The notes beneath the pieces were generated by a model that was not told the DNA's origin, made no database searches, and saw only the letters and a program-made list of their open reading frames with translations. Of a DNA stretch of 64,000 bases, positions 24,287-33,464 are shown piece by piece. The position numbers and the translations under genes are program-made. The stretch is taken from positions 1 through 64,000 of the forward strand of contig JAUHWG010000041.1 of the NCBI GenBank assembly GCA_030424595.1, written 5' to 3'. This DNA comes from Polyangia bacterium. GTDB taxonomy: Bacteria > Myxococcota_A > Polyangia > Nannocystales > Nannocystaceae. How positions within the stretch are numbered: position 1 is the stretch's first letter; each line of letters begins with the position of its first letter.

Positions 24287-24919
24287 CTAGCCCTGACGAA
24301 CCCTTGCGGCCAGGAGGTTCTCGAGCTTGACGGCGTAGAGGTCGACCTCGTCGTTGATCTTCTTGGCCAGGTTGGCGATGAAGATCTGCGACGCGAGCAG
24401 CGGGATCGCCACCATGAGGCCGAAGCCGGTGGTGTTAATGGCGATCGAGATGCCCTTCGCCAGGGCCTGGGAGCGCTGGTCGGCGGCGACGGTGGCGACC
24501 GCGTCGAACGCCGCGATCATGCCGAAGATGGTCCCGAGGAGACCGAGGAGGGTCGCGACGTTCGCGACGGCCGCGATCATCGGCACCCGCTTGTTGATCT
24601 GCGGGGTGACCTCGAGCATCGACTCTTCGATCGCCGCCGAGATGTCCGCCTCCGTCTTGTTGGCGCGGGTGAGGCCGGCCTTGATCACGCGAGCCAGCGC
24701 AGCCTTGTCAGCGGCGTTGCACAGCTTGATCGCGCGGTCGATGTTGTTGGCCATCACCAACTTCTGAATCTGGTTGAAGAACTGCGCTCCGTTGATGTTG
24801 AAACGGAAGAACAGGAAGATGAAGCGCTCGACCATGATGCCGGCACCGAGCACCGCCGAGAGGGCGATCGGGTGCATGAAAGCGCCACCTGATTGATAGA
24901 ATCCCGCAAAATTATCCAT
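24287..24919 (-). CDS. MotA/TolQ/ExbB proton-channel family protein
   Basis: The 210-residue protein has three membrane helices, at about 15-35, 108-130 and 155-175. The conserved family core is present: VPMIAAVANVATLLGLLGTIFGMIAAF and ALAKGISIAINTTGFGLMVAIPLL. It should form the pentameric inner-membrane channel that works with the two ExbD-like proteins downstream. First gene of the exbB-exbD-exbD set, followed by an 87-base gap. Likely powers the envelope machine encoded on both sides rather than classic TonB uptake, since no TonB-dependent receptor is nearby. Confidence 0.93.
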   Translation of the reverse strand: MDNFAGFYQSGGAFMHPIALSAVLGAGIMVERFIFLFFRFNINGAQFFNQIQKLVMANNIDRAIKLCNAADKAALARVIKAGLTRANKTEADISAAIEESMLEVTPQINKRVPMIAAVANVATLLGLLGTIFGMIAAFDAVATVAADQRSQALAKGISIAINTTGFGLMVAIPLLASQIFIANLAKKINDEVDLYAVKLENLLAARVRQG

Positions 24920-25088
24920 GGCCGTTGCTCCTCCTCAGCGACGGAGTTCTACCGCGTCGCTGATTTTCTTTGCCCGGGCCTAAGCCTCGCCCGGTTCTCA
25001 TTGAGTGTCGTGGTGAAAGGGTGAGTTTGGTTAGTGGGTGGCGAGGTCTTCGCGCGCGGAACACGCTCGCCGGTGGGGACAAGAGGGA

Positions 25089-25469
25089 TTAAAACAGGGG
25101 ATCCTGAACGGATTCAAGCACCAGAGGTGCCAGTTCTACGTTGAGCCGGGCCCAGTCGTAGTCGCTCGCAGAGCGCCGCAGAAGGAAGAATGCGCTGGGC
25201 TTGTCGAGCTTTCCTTCGACGAGGAAATCATCATCAAGCGAGATCACCTTTTTTCCGTCGGTGCGGTCCCGAGCTGACTTGGAGCCCGACTTGGAGCCCG
25301 ACTTGGAACCAGACTTGGAACCAGACCGGCTGGAGCTCGCCTTGGCGCCGTCGTCCGCCTTCGGGGCGGGAGCGGCCGTAGCGAGCTCAGGGAGCAGCAT
25401 CACCAGCGCTGCAGCGGCGACCAGAATCCTAGAGCCGCGACCGCTGGGGCGCAGTGCGAGCGCTCTCAC
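25089..25469 (-). CDS. Small secreted protein with Gly-Ser-Lys repeat, unknown function
   Basis: GTG 25469 gives 126 residues. The N-terminus has a signal (LVAAAALVMLLPELATA-AP). Four GSKS units from a 12-bp DNA repeat (about 25268-25325) follow. The compact C-terminal segment KKVISLDDDFLVEGKLDKPS plus FFLLRRS and the acidic end looks conserved rather than random. No ribosome site is obvious and the frame is open to 25733, so the start is uncertain. Lies between a TPR lipoprotein and the exb operon in the same direction. Confidence 0.6.
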   Translation of the reverse strand: MRALALRPSGRGSRILVAAAALVMLLPELATAAPAPKADDGAKASSSRSGSKSGSKSGSKSGSKSARDRTDGKKVISLDDDFLVEGKLDKPSAFFLLRRSASDYDWARLNVELAPLVLESVQDPLF

Positions 25470-25669
25470 GAGGTCAGGCCGGGACGGCCGCTGTGCGGTT
25501 CGGGGTCGAAGCACCGAAGCGTTATACAGCGGAGCGAGCCAAAGGTTCCATGCCCGATTCACCGCGAAAGCGCTGGCCCTGCGGCCGAAGGCCTGGCGCG
25601 ATCGCGCCGCCCGCTGTGGAAGTGCCGAATTCATCGAGTTACGGGTTGAACGACCGTGCGAAGCGACGG

Positions 25670-25729
25670 ATCTAGACGTTTTCCAGTTCTCGAAAAAATT
25701 CCGAAAAAAAATGAAAAAAGACGAAGGGC
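25670..25729 (-). promoter_or_regulatory. AT-rich tract with T runs after the TPR lipoprotein gene
   Basis: Directly below the stop at 25730, the minus strand has three T runs of six to eight bases within 40 bases. This is striking in such GC-rich DNA. It could be a terminator for the long TPR operon or the promoter of the next gene. No strong stem was found, so the role is open. Confidence 0.4.
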
Positions 25730-27352
25730 TCATTTTTGACCGGGTTTTTGGACCCCGGGCTTCTGCACTCCCGGCTTCTGCGCCCCGGGCTTCGGCGGTG
25801 CCTCGGGCTTCTGCGCTCCCGGCTTCGGCGGCGCCCCGGGCTGCTGCGCCCCCGGCTTCGGCGGCGCTGTGCCTGGCTTCTGGGCCCCGGGCTTGGGTGA
25901 GCCTGGCTTCTGCGCTCCTGGCTTCTGCGCTCCCGGCTTCTGCGCTCCCGGCTTCTGCGCTCCTGGCTTCTGCGCTCCCGGCTTCTGCGCTCCCGGCTTC
26001 TGCGCTCCCGGCTTCTGCGCTCCTGGCTTCTGCGCTCCCGGCTTCTGCGCTCCCGGCTTCTGCGCTCCCGGCTTCTGCGCGGGCTTGTCCGCGGGCTTGT
26101 CCGCGGGCTTGTCCGCGGGCTTGTCCTGCGGCTGCTCTGCTGCTCCCTTCGCGGGCTTCGAGCCCTCCGGGGGGTCCTGCGTGACCGTCGGCGGCGCCGC
26201 GGCGGCTGCAGCCTCCTCTTTCGCCTCCGCGGCGCTGCGCTTCTTGCCCCGCTCTTTTCGCTTCGCCTCGCGCTCGATCCCTTTTTGAGCGATCTCCACG
26301 TAGAGATCTGCCTGGGCGATGCTCACCGACGACGGCGGCTCGGCGACGGTCTTGCCTGACTTCTTGGCCTTTCGCTTCTTCTTGCCGGCGCTGGCGACAT
26401 CATCGCCCAAGCGCTCACCGCCGCCGACGCCCGCGGCGACGGCGAGCTCGCGGTAGCGGCTGAAGCTGTCGATCGCCTTCTGCAGCCGCGCGGTGGTCTC
26501 CAGGCCCGGGTAGGGATCGGCGTCGAGGTAGAGCACGCCGAGGTTGAAGTAGGCCTCGGGGTAGCTCGCCCGCAGCTTCAACGCCTGCCTGTACGCCGCG
26601 TCCGCCTTGGCCCAGTCCCGCGAGAGACGATAGGCGGAGCCGAGGTTGAGGTGCGCCTTGAAAAAACCGGGGTCGAGCGTCGTCGCGTAGAGGAAGCAGT
26701 CGATCGCCGTCTTCGCGTCGCCGATCCGGAGGTACTGCGCGCCGAGGTTGTTCCAGGCGGCCGCGTTCTTGTCGTCCGCCTCGGCGGCCTTGCGGAACGC
26801 CGAGAAGGCGGCCTCCTGCTTTTCGGCCGCGAGGAAGGCGAACCCCTTGAGGTTGTGGGCGCGCGAGGCGTCCGCCGGCAGGAGCACCTTGGGATCGATC
26901 TGGAGCACCGAGGCCGTGACCGCCAAGACCAGCTCGTGGTTGCCCTGGCGGTGGAAGACCTCGGCCATCACCAACATCGCCTCGGCGTTCTGCTCGTGGG
27001 TCATCAGCGCCTCGCGGGCCTGCGAGACCGCGGCCTCGAGCTGACCGCCGCGCAGCGACTTCTCGGCGGCCGCGCTCTGCTTGCGCGACGCGGCCATCTT
27101 CCGCTTCTCCTCCTCGGGATCGCGGTCGCGGGCGCCGGGGTTCTTCGCCTTCGCCGTCGCTGGCGTCGCCGCGGAGGGCTTGCCGGCCGCAGACTCGGGA
27201 TCGGCGACGGCCGAGGGATCCAAGCTCGCCCCGGGGGCCTTGCCCTCCCCCTTGTGGGTGTTCGCGCAGCCGCTCACGGCCAACGCGAGGATCCACGCGA
27301 CGCTGTGACGACCGACGCGCCACCTCACGAAGCTCCGCCTCTCCGCGCTCAT
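25730..27352 (-). CDS. TPR lipoprotein with KPGAQ-repeat tail (GltE/AglT-like)
   Basis: The 540-residue product starts at ATG 27352 inside the stop of the 1163-residue gene (ATGA). The signal ends at a lipobox (LALAVSGC). TPR repeats span ~75-300: EAAVSQAREALMTHEQNAEAM, AAWNNLGAQYLRIGDAKTAID, AHLNLGSAYRLSRDWAKADAAY, YPEAYFNLGVLYLD. A Lys-rich segment follows, then a C-terminal tail of KPAD and about a dozen KPGAQ repeats. A TPR lipoprotein in this setting recalls GltE/AglT of the M. xanthus gliding complex (inference). The tail is likely extended and may bind peptidoglycan or vary in length. Confidence 0.8.
   Translation of the reverse strand: MSAERRSFVRWRVGRHSVAWILALAVSGCANTHKGEGKAPGASLDPSAVADPESAAGKPSAATPATAKAKNPGARDRDPEEEKRKMAASRKQSAAAEKSLRGGQLEAAVSQAREALMTHEQNAEAMLVMAEVFHRQGNHELVLAVTASVLQIDPKVLLPADASRAHNLKGFAFLAAEKQEAAFSAFRKAAEADDKNAAAWNNLGAQYLRIGDAKTAIDCFLYATTLDPGFFKAHLNLGSAYRLSRDWAKADAAYRQALKLRASYPEAYFNLGVLYLDADPYPGLETTARLQKAIDSFSRYRELAVAAGVGGGERLGDDVASAGKKKRKAKKSGKTVAEPPSSVSIAQADLYVEIAQKGIEREAKRKERGKKRSAAEAKEEAAAAAAPPTVTQDPPEGSKPAKGAAEQPQDKPADKPADKPADKPAQKPGAQKPGAQKPGAQKPGAQKPGAQKPGAQKPGAQKPGAQKPGAQKPGAQKPGAQKPGSPKPGAQKPGTAPPKPGAQQPGAPPKPGAQKPEAPPKPGAQKPGVQKPGVQKPGQK
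25905..26125. repeat. 15-bp coding tandem repeat (KPGAQ), then 12-bp repeats
   Basis: On the + strand GGCTTCTGCGCTCCC/T repeats at 15-base steps from 25905 to 26069 (11 copies plus a partial). Four 12-bp units (KPAD codons) follow to about 26125. It lies entirely within the TPR lipoprotein gene. All units keep the frame, so copy-number change would alter length without disrupting the protein. Confidence 0.9.
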
Positions 27353-30300
27353 CGCCGATCCTCCAGCTGGAGCTCGATCGCCGGGTCGTGGAGGAGCGGG
27401 TACTCCTCCGGCTTGTAGATGTTGATCCGCTCGCGGGCCCGCTTGGTCCACTCGCTCTCGACCCCGTACTCGCGGCCCCGCTTGACGGTCTCCTCGTAGA
27501 GCGGGATCGCCATGGTCTCGAACTGGCTCGCCGCGGTCTCGATCGCGTCCTTGTAGGCGAACCACGACTCGCTGTACTGCTTGAGTTCGCGGGGGACCGG
27601 CGCCTGGCGCATCTTGATCGCGGTCACCTCAAAGGCATAGGCCCGGCGGTACATCGCCGCCAGCACCCATTCGATCCGGCGGTAGGGGAGCACGGCGTCG
27701 TAGGACTTGGAGGCCTCGACGACCCGATCGAAGAGGAGCTTCGCGTTCTTGGTCAGGGCCTTGCCCCGGCCCGCGAGCTTGAAGTCGAGCAGCTCGGAGA
27801 GGGCGTACTCGGAGATCAGGAACTGGGCCTCGGCGGGGTAGTCGGCGGCCTCGGTCGCGACCTTGAGGCTGCGGGCCCCGAAGAGGGCGATGCTCTCCTG
27901 GTAGGCCTGCACCGCCCCCTTGCCGTCGCCCCGCCCGGCCCGCGCCTGGCCGATCCGGAGCTGGGCTTCGACGACCCGCTCGGCCTGCTCGGGGTCCGCC
28001 TTGTACTTGCCGACAAACGAGAGGAAGGCCGCCTCGATCGCGCGATCATCGTCGGTCTTGCGGAGGACCTCGGCGGCGCTGAAGGCCGCCTTCGCCTGCT
28101 CCGCCGGATCCTCGATCGTCTTCGCGTAGCGGAGGTAGAGCTCGCTCGACTTCTTGTACTGCTGGGTCGAGTCGAGGAGGTCGGCGGCGTTCTTGAGGGC
28201 GAGGAGGCGGTGCTCGCTCTCGGCGAAGTCAGCCCCGTCCGCGAGGAGCATGTAGGCCTGGACCGCCTCGTCGTACTCGAAGAAGCGGACGTGGTTGAGC
28301 CCCGAGCGGAGGAGGGCGTCGTCGGCCAGCTCGCTGTCGGCGTAGTCGACGTAGATCCGCTTGTAGGCCTCGCCTGCGCTCTTGAAGCGGCCGATCTTCT
28401 CGTAGGCGACGGCGGCGTTGTTGAGCGCACGGTCGGCGTTGGGATCCTTCGGCGCCTCGTCGACGAGGGCGATGTAGCGATCGGCGGCGGCCTCAAACTC
28501 GCCCTCCTCGAAGAGGACGTTGGCCTCCTCGAAGCGGACCGCGTTGTTCAGGGTCTTGAGGTCGCCGGCGAACTTGGTGCTCTCCTCGCCGCTGCCGCAG
28601 CCCTTGTCGAGCAGGCGCTGGGTCCACTCGCGGGTCCCGGCAAGATCGCCGCGGAGGACGTAGGCGTCGAGGATCGCGAAGCCTGCGCTGATCGCCGCGT
28701 TGTCGTCGCAGTGGTCGTCGAGGATCGCGACAAAGCGGCTCTCCGCGTCGCGGAAGTGGAAGTAGCGCTGGGAGATCGCCGCCGACTTGTACTTCAGGCT
28801 CGCGACCAGATCGGGATCCGGGCGGAGGCCGACATAGCGATCGTAGGCCTCCTGCAGCGCGAGCTGCTCGGGCGGGATCTCCTTCGGCTCGAAGGGGCCG
28901 ACGGCCTGGTCCTTCTTCGGCATCTCCGGGACGCTCAAGCGCCCGGCCTGGACCTCGCCGTCGATGTAGGCCTCGTAGGCGAAGAGGGCACCCTCCGCCG
29001 CGTCAGCCTGCAGGCGACCCTCGACGCTCGAGTCGCGGACCTCGACGTAGGAGAGCGCCGCCCCGAGGAACTCGCCGCTGTAGAAGAGGCTCTCCGCGTA
29101 GTCGAAGCGGTACTGGTAGGAGTTCGGCGAGTCCGGGTAGCGGCTGAGGTAGGCCTCGTAGGCGACCGCCGCCCGGCGGTACTCCTCCTCGGCCGCTGGA
29201 TCGCCGGCGGCCCGCAGCTCCTGAGCCCGGGCGTGACGCTCGACGGCGGCGGCGACGAGCGCCTCCTCGACCAGCTTCATCGCCTCTTCGATGACGTCCG
29301 GCTTGGACTCGTTCGCGTAGAACCACTGGGTCCCGCGGATGTAGTTCGAGGCGAGCGCTTCTCGGCTTTGGAGCACGCCGTCGGCGTCGCGCAGGCCCTG
29401 GTAGGCCTCCAGGATCTTGCGCTGGAGCATCGGCGCGGCGGCGGCCAAGGGCCAGCGCTGGAGGGCGGTCTCGTAGATCGAGATCGCCTGCTTGAAGTCG
29501 GAGTCGACCGCGGTCAGATCGCCGAGCGCCGCGTAGATCTCGGGGACGTGCCGCTCCTCGCCGCGATCGCGGTAGTCCCGGTCCAGGCGGGTGAAGCCGG
29601 AGACCTGGTCGGCGTCGCCATCCCCGTCCCAGTCGTCCTCGACGTAGCACTTGGCGATGTAGCGGACCGCGTCATCGCGCAGCGACATCGCCCCCTCCGC
29701 GGCCTGCTTGTCGCGGGCGGCGTCGGCGTAGAGGACGAAGGCGTCGAGCTTGCCGGCGGCGTCGGCGAAGCGGCGCTGAAGATAGAGGGTCCAGGCGACC
29801 CGGATCAGGGCCTCGTCGTAGAGCGGATCGTCGGGGTCGCCGGTCGCCTCGGTGTAGGCCTCCAGGGCCGGGTCGAGCTCGTCGAGATCGTAGTGGAGCT
29901 CGCCCACCCGAAGCCACGACTCCGCGACCAGCTTGGAGCCGGCGCGGATCGGGGTGCAGCCGCTGTAGTCCCCGGGGCTAAAGGCGTCGACCGAGACGAG
30001 GTTGGAGCCGTCGGCGGCGGGGATCGGAAAGCGCTCCGAACAGGTGAGGGCGAGCAGCGCCTGCCGGCTCTCGTCGAACTCGTCCTGCTCGAAGTGGAGC
30101 AGGCCCATCATGTAGAGCGCGGCGTCGAGGTGGGCGAAGTTCGGGAAACGACCGGCGACCTCGCGGTAGAGCGAGATGCTCTCGCGGTAGTCGGCGCTCG
30201 GCGGCACCGGCGGGTTCTCCAGCGGCTGGCCCTTGGCCTCGGCGGTCAGCTTCTCGATCAAGTCCTCGTACGTGCGCTCCGCCGCGGCGTAGCGCTCGCT

Positions 30301-30840
30301 CTCCGCCTCGTAGCTCAGCTCGGCGAGGCGAAAGGTGATCTCCGGGGTCCAGAGCGGATCGTCGGGGTGCTCGCCCAAAAAGCCGCGATAGCGGGCGATC
30401 GCCTGCTCGCGGAGCTCCGCCGCGGCCTTGCGGTGACGCTCGATGCGGGCCCCGTAGCGCTGCCCGAGCTTCGCCTTGGCCTCCTCGGCCTCCAAGGTCA
30501 GGACCAGCTCGACGGTGTCCTCGGCGGCCTTCGCCCCCCGCTGGTAGCGGCCGAAGAGCATCTCGAGCTCGCCGAGCGCCTCGAGCTCCTCGGGCCCCTC
30601 CGGCTTGAGCGGCGCAGGGGCGCGCAAGCGATCGCGATCCGCCTTGCCAGCCTCAGACCGCGGGATCGCAGAGCCTGGCTCTCCAGGCAGGCCCATCGGC
30701 GGCGCCTCCTGCCGCGGCAGGGCCGACGCCGGGGTGACGACGCCGCAGGTGAGCCCGCCGATGATGGCGCTGACGAGGCCGAGCCCGCGGAGCCTCGACG
30801 CCCGCCGCCGAGGCCGAGCCGACCTGCGACCGGAGGTCAT
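27349..30840 (-). CDS. Large TPR periplasmic/envelope protein (GltD-like)
   Basis: The 1163-residue protein has a signal (GLVSAIIGGLTCGVVTPASA-LP). Helical TPR repeats run over nearly the whole length, e.g. LYREVAGRFPNFAHLDAALYM, ALEAYTEATGDPDDPLYDEAL, AAVAYEAYLSRYPDSPNSYQY, AVAYEKIGRFKSAGEAYKRIY and EALLRSGLNH-like blocks. Such solenoids act as scaffolds. ATGA overlaps join it to the 872-residue gene upstream and the TPR lipoprotein downstream, so the three are probably made in fixed ratio. Size, architecture and neighbours resemble GltD of the M. xanthus gliding machinery, but homology cannot be confirmed by eye. Confidence 0.8.
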   Translation of the reverse strand: MTSGRRSARPRRRASRLRGLGLVSAIIGGLTCGVVTPASALPRQEAPPMGLPGEPGSAIPRSEAGKADRDRLRAPAPLKPEGPEELEALGELEMLFGRYQRGAKAAEDTVELVLTLEAEEAKAKLGQRYGARIERHRKAAAELREQAIARYRGFLGEHPDDPLWTPEITFRLAELSYEAESERYAAAERTYEDLIEKLTAEAKGQPLENPPVPPSADYRESISLYREVAGRFPNFAHLDAALYMMGLLHFEQDEFDESRQALLALTCSERFPIPAADGSNLVSVDAFSPGDYSGCTPIRAGSKLVAESWLRVGELHYDLDELDPALEAYTEATGDPDDPLYDEALIRVAWTLYLQRRFADAAGKLDAFVLYADAARDKQAAEGAMSLRDDAVRYIAKCYVEDDWDGDGDADQVSGFTRLDRDYRDRGEERHVPEIYAALGDLTAVDSDFKQAISIYETALQRWPLAAAAPMLQRKILEAYQGLRDADGVLQSREALASNYIRGTQWFYANESKPDVIEEAMKLVEEALVAAAVERHARAQELRAAGDPAAEEEYRRAAVAYEAYLSRYPDSPNSYQYRFDYAESLFYSGEFLGAALSYVEVRDSSVEGRLQADAAEGALFAYEAYIDGEVQAGRLSVPEMPKKDQAVGPFEPKEIPPEQLALQEAYDRYVGLRPDPDLVASLKYKSAAISQRYFHFRDAESRFVAILDDHCDDNAAISAGFAILDAYVLRGDLAGTREWTQRLLDKGCGSGEESTKFAGDLKTLNNAVRFEEANVLFEEGEFEAAADRYIALVDEAPKDPNADRALNNAAVAYEKIGRFKSAGEAYKRIYVDYADSELADDALLRSGLNHVRFFEYDEAVQAYMLLADGADFAESEHRLLALKNAADLLDSTQQYKKSSELYLRYAKTIEDPAEQAKAAFSAAEVLRKTDDDRAIEAAFLSFVGKYKADPEQAERVVEAQLRIGQARAGRGDGKGAVQAYQESIALFGARSLKVATEAADYPAEAQFLISEYALSELLDFKLAGRGKALTKNAKLLFDRVVEASKSYDAVLPYRRIEWVLAAMYRRAYAFEVTAIKMRQAPVPRELKQYSESWFAYKDAIETAASQFETMAIPLYEETVKRGREYGVESEWTKRARERINIYKPEEYPLLHDPAIELQLEDRR

Positions 30841-33455
30841 CGGCTGAGCTCCTCGGCGAGCTCGAGCGCCCGGTCGATCTCCCGCTGGTCGCGGTCACGC
30901 TCGCGCTCCAGGAGCTGGGCCTTCTTCGCCTCCGCCTCCTTGCGCGCCCAGGCGACGTCGAGGCTGCCGACCTCCGCCCGCATCTGCCAATTCATGATCT
31001 CGCCGGCGGTGTCGGCATAGGTCGCGCTCGTCACCTCACCGACGACCCCGGCGGCGTCCCCCCGCAGCGCGAGCAGCTCGGCCTTGAGCTTGTCGAGGTT
31101 CAGCCGCTCCTCGCGGAGAACACCGGCGGCCCGCTGGAGTCGCGCACCGGCGGCGGCGTCGAGCTTGGTCCGGCCCTCGGCGAGCTTGCCGGCGAGCTGC
31201 TCGGTCCGCCGCCAAAGCGCGCTGCCCTCGGGGTCGGCGGCGCTCTTGGTGATCGCGCCGTACATCGCGACCAAGTAGCTGCGGTAGCCGACCATCGCCT
31301 GGGCCCGGGCTCGGCGGTAGGGATCGTCAAAGCGGATCGCGACCTCGACGCGGCCGATCGCCTCGCGGAGCTCGGCGGCCTCGCGGTCGAGCTCCGCGAG
31401 CGCCCCCCGCATCTCGATCACAGCCTCGATCTGGGGCTCGCTCAGGGTCGCCTTGCGCGACGCCGAGGAGAGGAGCCCGTGCTCTGCGGCGACGACCTGG
31501 GCCTCGATCGCGGCGTGGGCGGCCATCAGCTCCTCCAAGAAGTCGTGGATCCGATCGATCCGCCGCTGCGGAGAGCGCAGCCTCCCCTCCTCGCCGAGCG
31601 GATCGTCGAGCTTCGCCCGCAGCTTGCTCCTGCGCCCCTCGAGCTCGGCGAAGGACTTGGCGTCGATCTCCTTCCCGGCCTCAGCGCACAGGCCCTCCAT
31701 GACCTCGACCAGATCGCCCTCGGCGCGGTCGAGCGCGGCCGTCTGGGCGCCTAGGTCGGTGAAGAGGCGGACCCGCTCAGGGGCGACGATCGCCGACTCC
31801 ATCCGCGCGAGCTGAGCCCGAAGTTGGACGATCTCGCGATCGAGCTCGCCGACGGTCTGGCTTATCGCCTCCGCCTGGGAGGCGCGCGGCAGGGTCCGGG
31901 CGATCGCCACCGACGCCTGCGGGATCACCGAGGCGAGGTCGAAGCCCTCCATGTCCGCGCCTGCGATCGCCGCAAAGTAGCTCGGCGGAGCGACGGTCGC
32001 CCCGATGGCTCGCCCTTGTCGCTCGAACTCCGCGCTGAGCTCGGCGAAGGCCTCTTCGGCGCCGGCGTGATCGCCCTGGAGGATCTTGAGCTTGCCTCGG
32101 AGCTGGCGGATCTCCGGCGCCAGCTTGCCGTCTGGCTCGAGGGACAGGAGCCTTCCCAGCGCCTCGTTCGCGAGGGCGAACCTGTCCGCCCGCATCAACA
32201 CCCACGCCGACTCGTAGACCGCCGTGAAGTAGTAGGGAGAGGCGCGACCGATCCGGCGGTAGGCCTTCAGCGAGCGCTCAAAGTCGCCGCGGTCGTGGTG
32301 GATCCTCGCCCGCGCGAGCCAGGCGAGCTCGACGATGTCGCGGTCACGCTCGCCGGAGGGGCGCGCCTTGATGATCTCGGCGAAGCGGGCGAGCGCATCG
32401 TCGACCTCTCCGGCGGCGAGGGCGACGACCCCCGCGAGGTAGGCCCCGCGGACCCGCCAACGCGCGCCCGGTCCACCGCGGCTGATCGGAATGTCGGTCG
32501 GGTTGAGGCTGTCGAGCTCCGCGAGGGCCTCCGCCTGCTCGCCGCTGAAGTGGAGGTAGCGACCGTAGGCGTAGCGGAGCTCGGCGCTGCGATCGTCCTC
32601 GGCGATCGCCTTGACCCGGAGCACCACCGCAGCCTGAGCGTCGGCGTCGAGCACCGGGCTTGGGGGCTCGCGAGTGACGGGCAGGCCCAGCGCCCGCAGC
32701 CGCCCCCGCAGCTCCGGCAGCGCGCTCAGACCTGGCCGCCGGGCGAAGCCAGGGCTGCGCCGAGGCGCGCTGAGATCCAGGAGACGCGCGAGCGAGCGCT
32801 GATGGTAGCGCTTGGCGTCGCCGCGGCCGTCCGCGAGGTTCCCCTGAAAACACTCCGCGGCCCAGGTCGTCATGCCCAGGCGAAAGAGCGCCTCGCCCAG
32901 AAAAAAGCGCCCCTGCTGCCCGGCAGAGGCCTCTGGGTAGCCCTCCGCCAGCTCAAGGAAGATGATCGCCGCGCGCTCAGGATCCTCTGCCAGGAGGAGC
33001 TGCCCCTCGACGAGGCGCTTGGCGGTCTCCTCGGCGCTCTTCGCCGCCGAGGCCTGGGCGACCTTGAGGGCGCCGCGGATCGCCTCGGTGGCCTCCGCGA
33101 GCCGCCGCTCTAGGGGGGCGAGGCCCGGATCCCCGCGGGTATCGCCGGTCTCCTCCTCGGTGAAGAGCGCCTCACGCCGAGCCGCCTTGCGTTCAGCCTT
33201 GTCGCCGCCCTTCTTGCCCTTCTTGCCCCGCTTCTTCTCCTTCTTCTCCTTCTTCGCCTTCTTCGCCTTCTTGTCGCGCTTCTTTCCCTGCGCGTCGCCC
33301 TTCGCGTCGCCCGCAGGCGCGGCCTCAGCGGCCGGAGCGACACCCAAGCTCAGACTGAGCGCCACAGCGAAGAGCGAGCTCAACGTCCAGACCCGACGAC
33401 CCACGCGCCGCCCACCGGCGGGAGGCCATGACACGCCGGGGGAGGGCCGCCGCAT
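30837..33455 (-). CDS. Secreted TPR and coiled-coil protein
   Basis: The 872-residue product has a signal (LFAVALSLSLGVAPAAEA-AP). A very Lys-rich stretch lies at ~50-95. TPR-like repeats span ~130-480: AAIIFLELAEGYPEASAGQQ, YAYGRYLHFSGEQAEALAEL, FERSLKAYRRIGRASPYYF, AEEAFAELSAEFERQG. Long coiled-coil helices span ~500-870, e.g. VGELDREIVQLRAQLARMES and EREAAELREAIGRVEVAIRF-like heptads, ending in Glu/Arg-rich helices. It is probably a periplasmic scaffold of the same machine. It is joined by ATGA to the large TPR gene and starts nine bases after the 304-residue gene. Confidence 0.8.
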   Translation of the reverse strand: MRRPSPGVSWPPAGGRRVGRRVWTLSSLFAVALSLSLGVAPAAEAAPAGDAKGDAQGKKRDKKAKKAKKEKKEKKRGKKGKKGGDKAERKAARREALFTEEETGDTRGDPGLAPLERRLAEATEAIRGALKVAQASAAKSAEETAKRLVEGQLLLAEDPERAAIIFLELAEGYPEASAGQQGRFFLGEALFRLGMTTWAAECFQGNLADGRGDAKRYHQRSLARLLDLSAPRRSPGFARRPGLSALPELRGRLRALGLPVTREPPSPVLDADAQAAVVLRVKAIAEDDRSAELRYAYGRYLHFSGEQAEALAELDSLNPTDIPISRGGPGARWRVRGAYLAGVVALAAGEVDDALARFAEIIKARPSGERDRDIVELAWLARARIHHDRGDFERSLKAYRRIGRASPYYFTAVYESAWVLMRADRFALANEALGRLLSLEPDGKLAPEIRQLRGKLKILQGDHAGAEEAFAELSAEFERQGRAIGATVAPPSYFAAIAGADMEGFDLASVIPQASVAIARTLPRASQAEAISQTVGELDREIVQLRAQLARMESAIVAPERVRLFTDLGAQTAALDRAEGDLVEVMEGLCAEAGKEIDAKSFAELEGRRSKLRAKLDDPLGEEGRLRSPQRRIDRIHDFLEELMAAHAAIEAQVVAAEHGLLSSASRKATLSEPQIEAVIEMRGALAELDREAAELREAIGRVEVAIRFDDPYRRARAQAMVGYRSYLVAMYGAITKSAADPEGSALWRRTEQLAGKLAEGRTKLDAAAGARLQRAAGVLREERLNLDKLKAELLALRGDAAGVVGEVTSATYADTAGEIMNWQMRAEVGSLDVAWARKEAEAKKAQLLERERDRDQREIDRALELAEELSR

Positions 33456-33464
33456 CGCCCCGCC

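Noticed and set aside
27388..31020. A 1210-codon plus-strand open frame opposite the large TPR genes
   Set aside because: It is the antisense of two clear minus-strand TPR genes, with Gly/Val/Leu/Arg-skewed composition typical of high-GC shadow frames and no domain.
33110..33343. Arg-rich minus frame that might suggest a small basic protein
   Set aside because: It is an out-of-frame reading of the Lys-rich stretch of the 872-residue protein.
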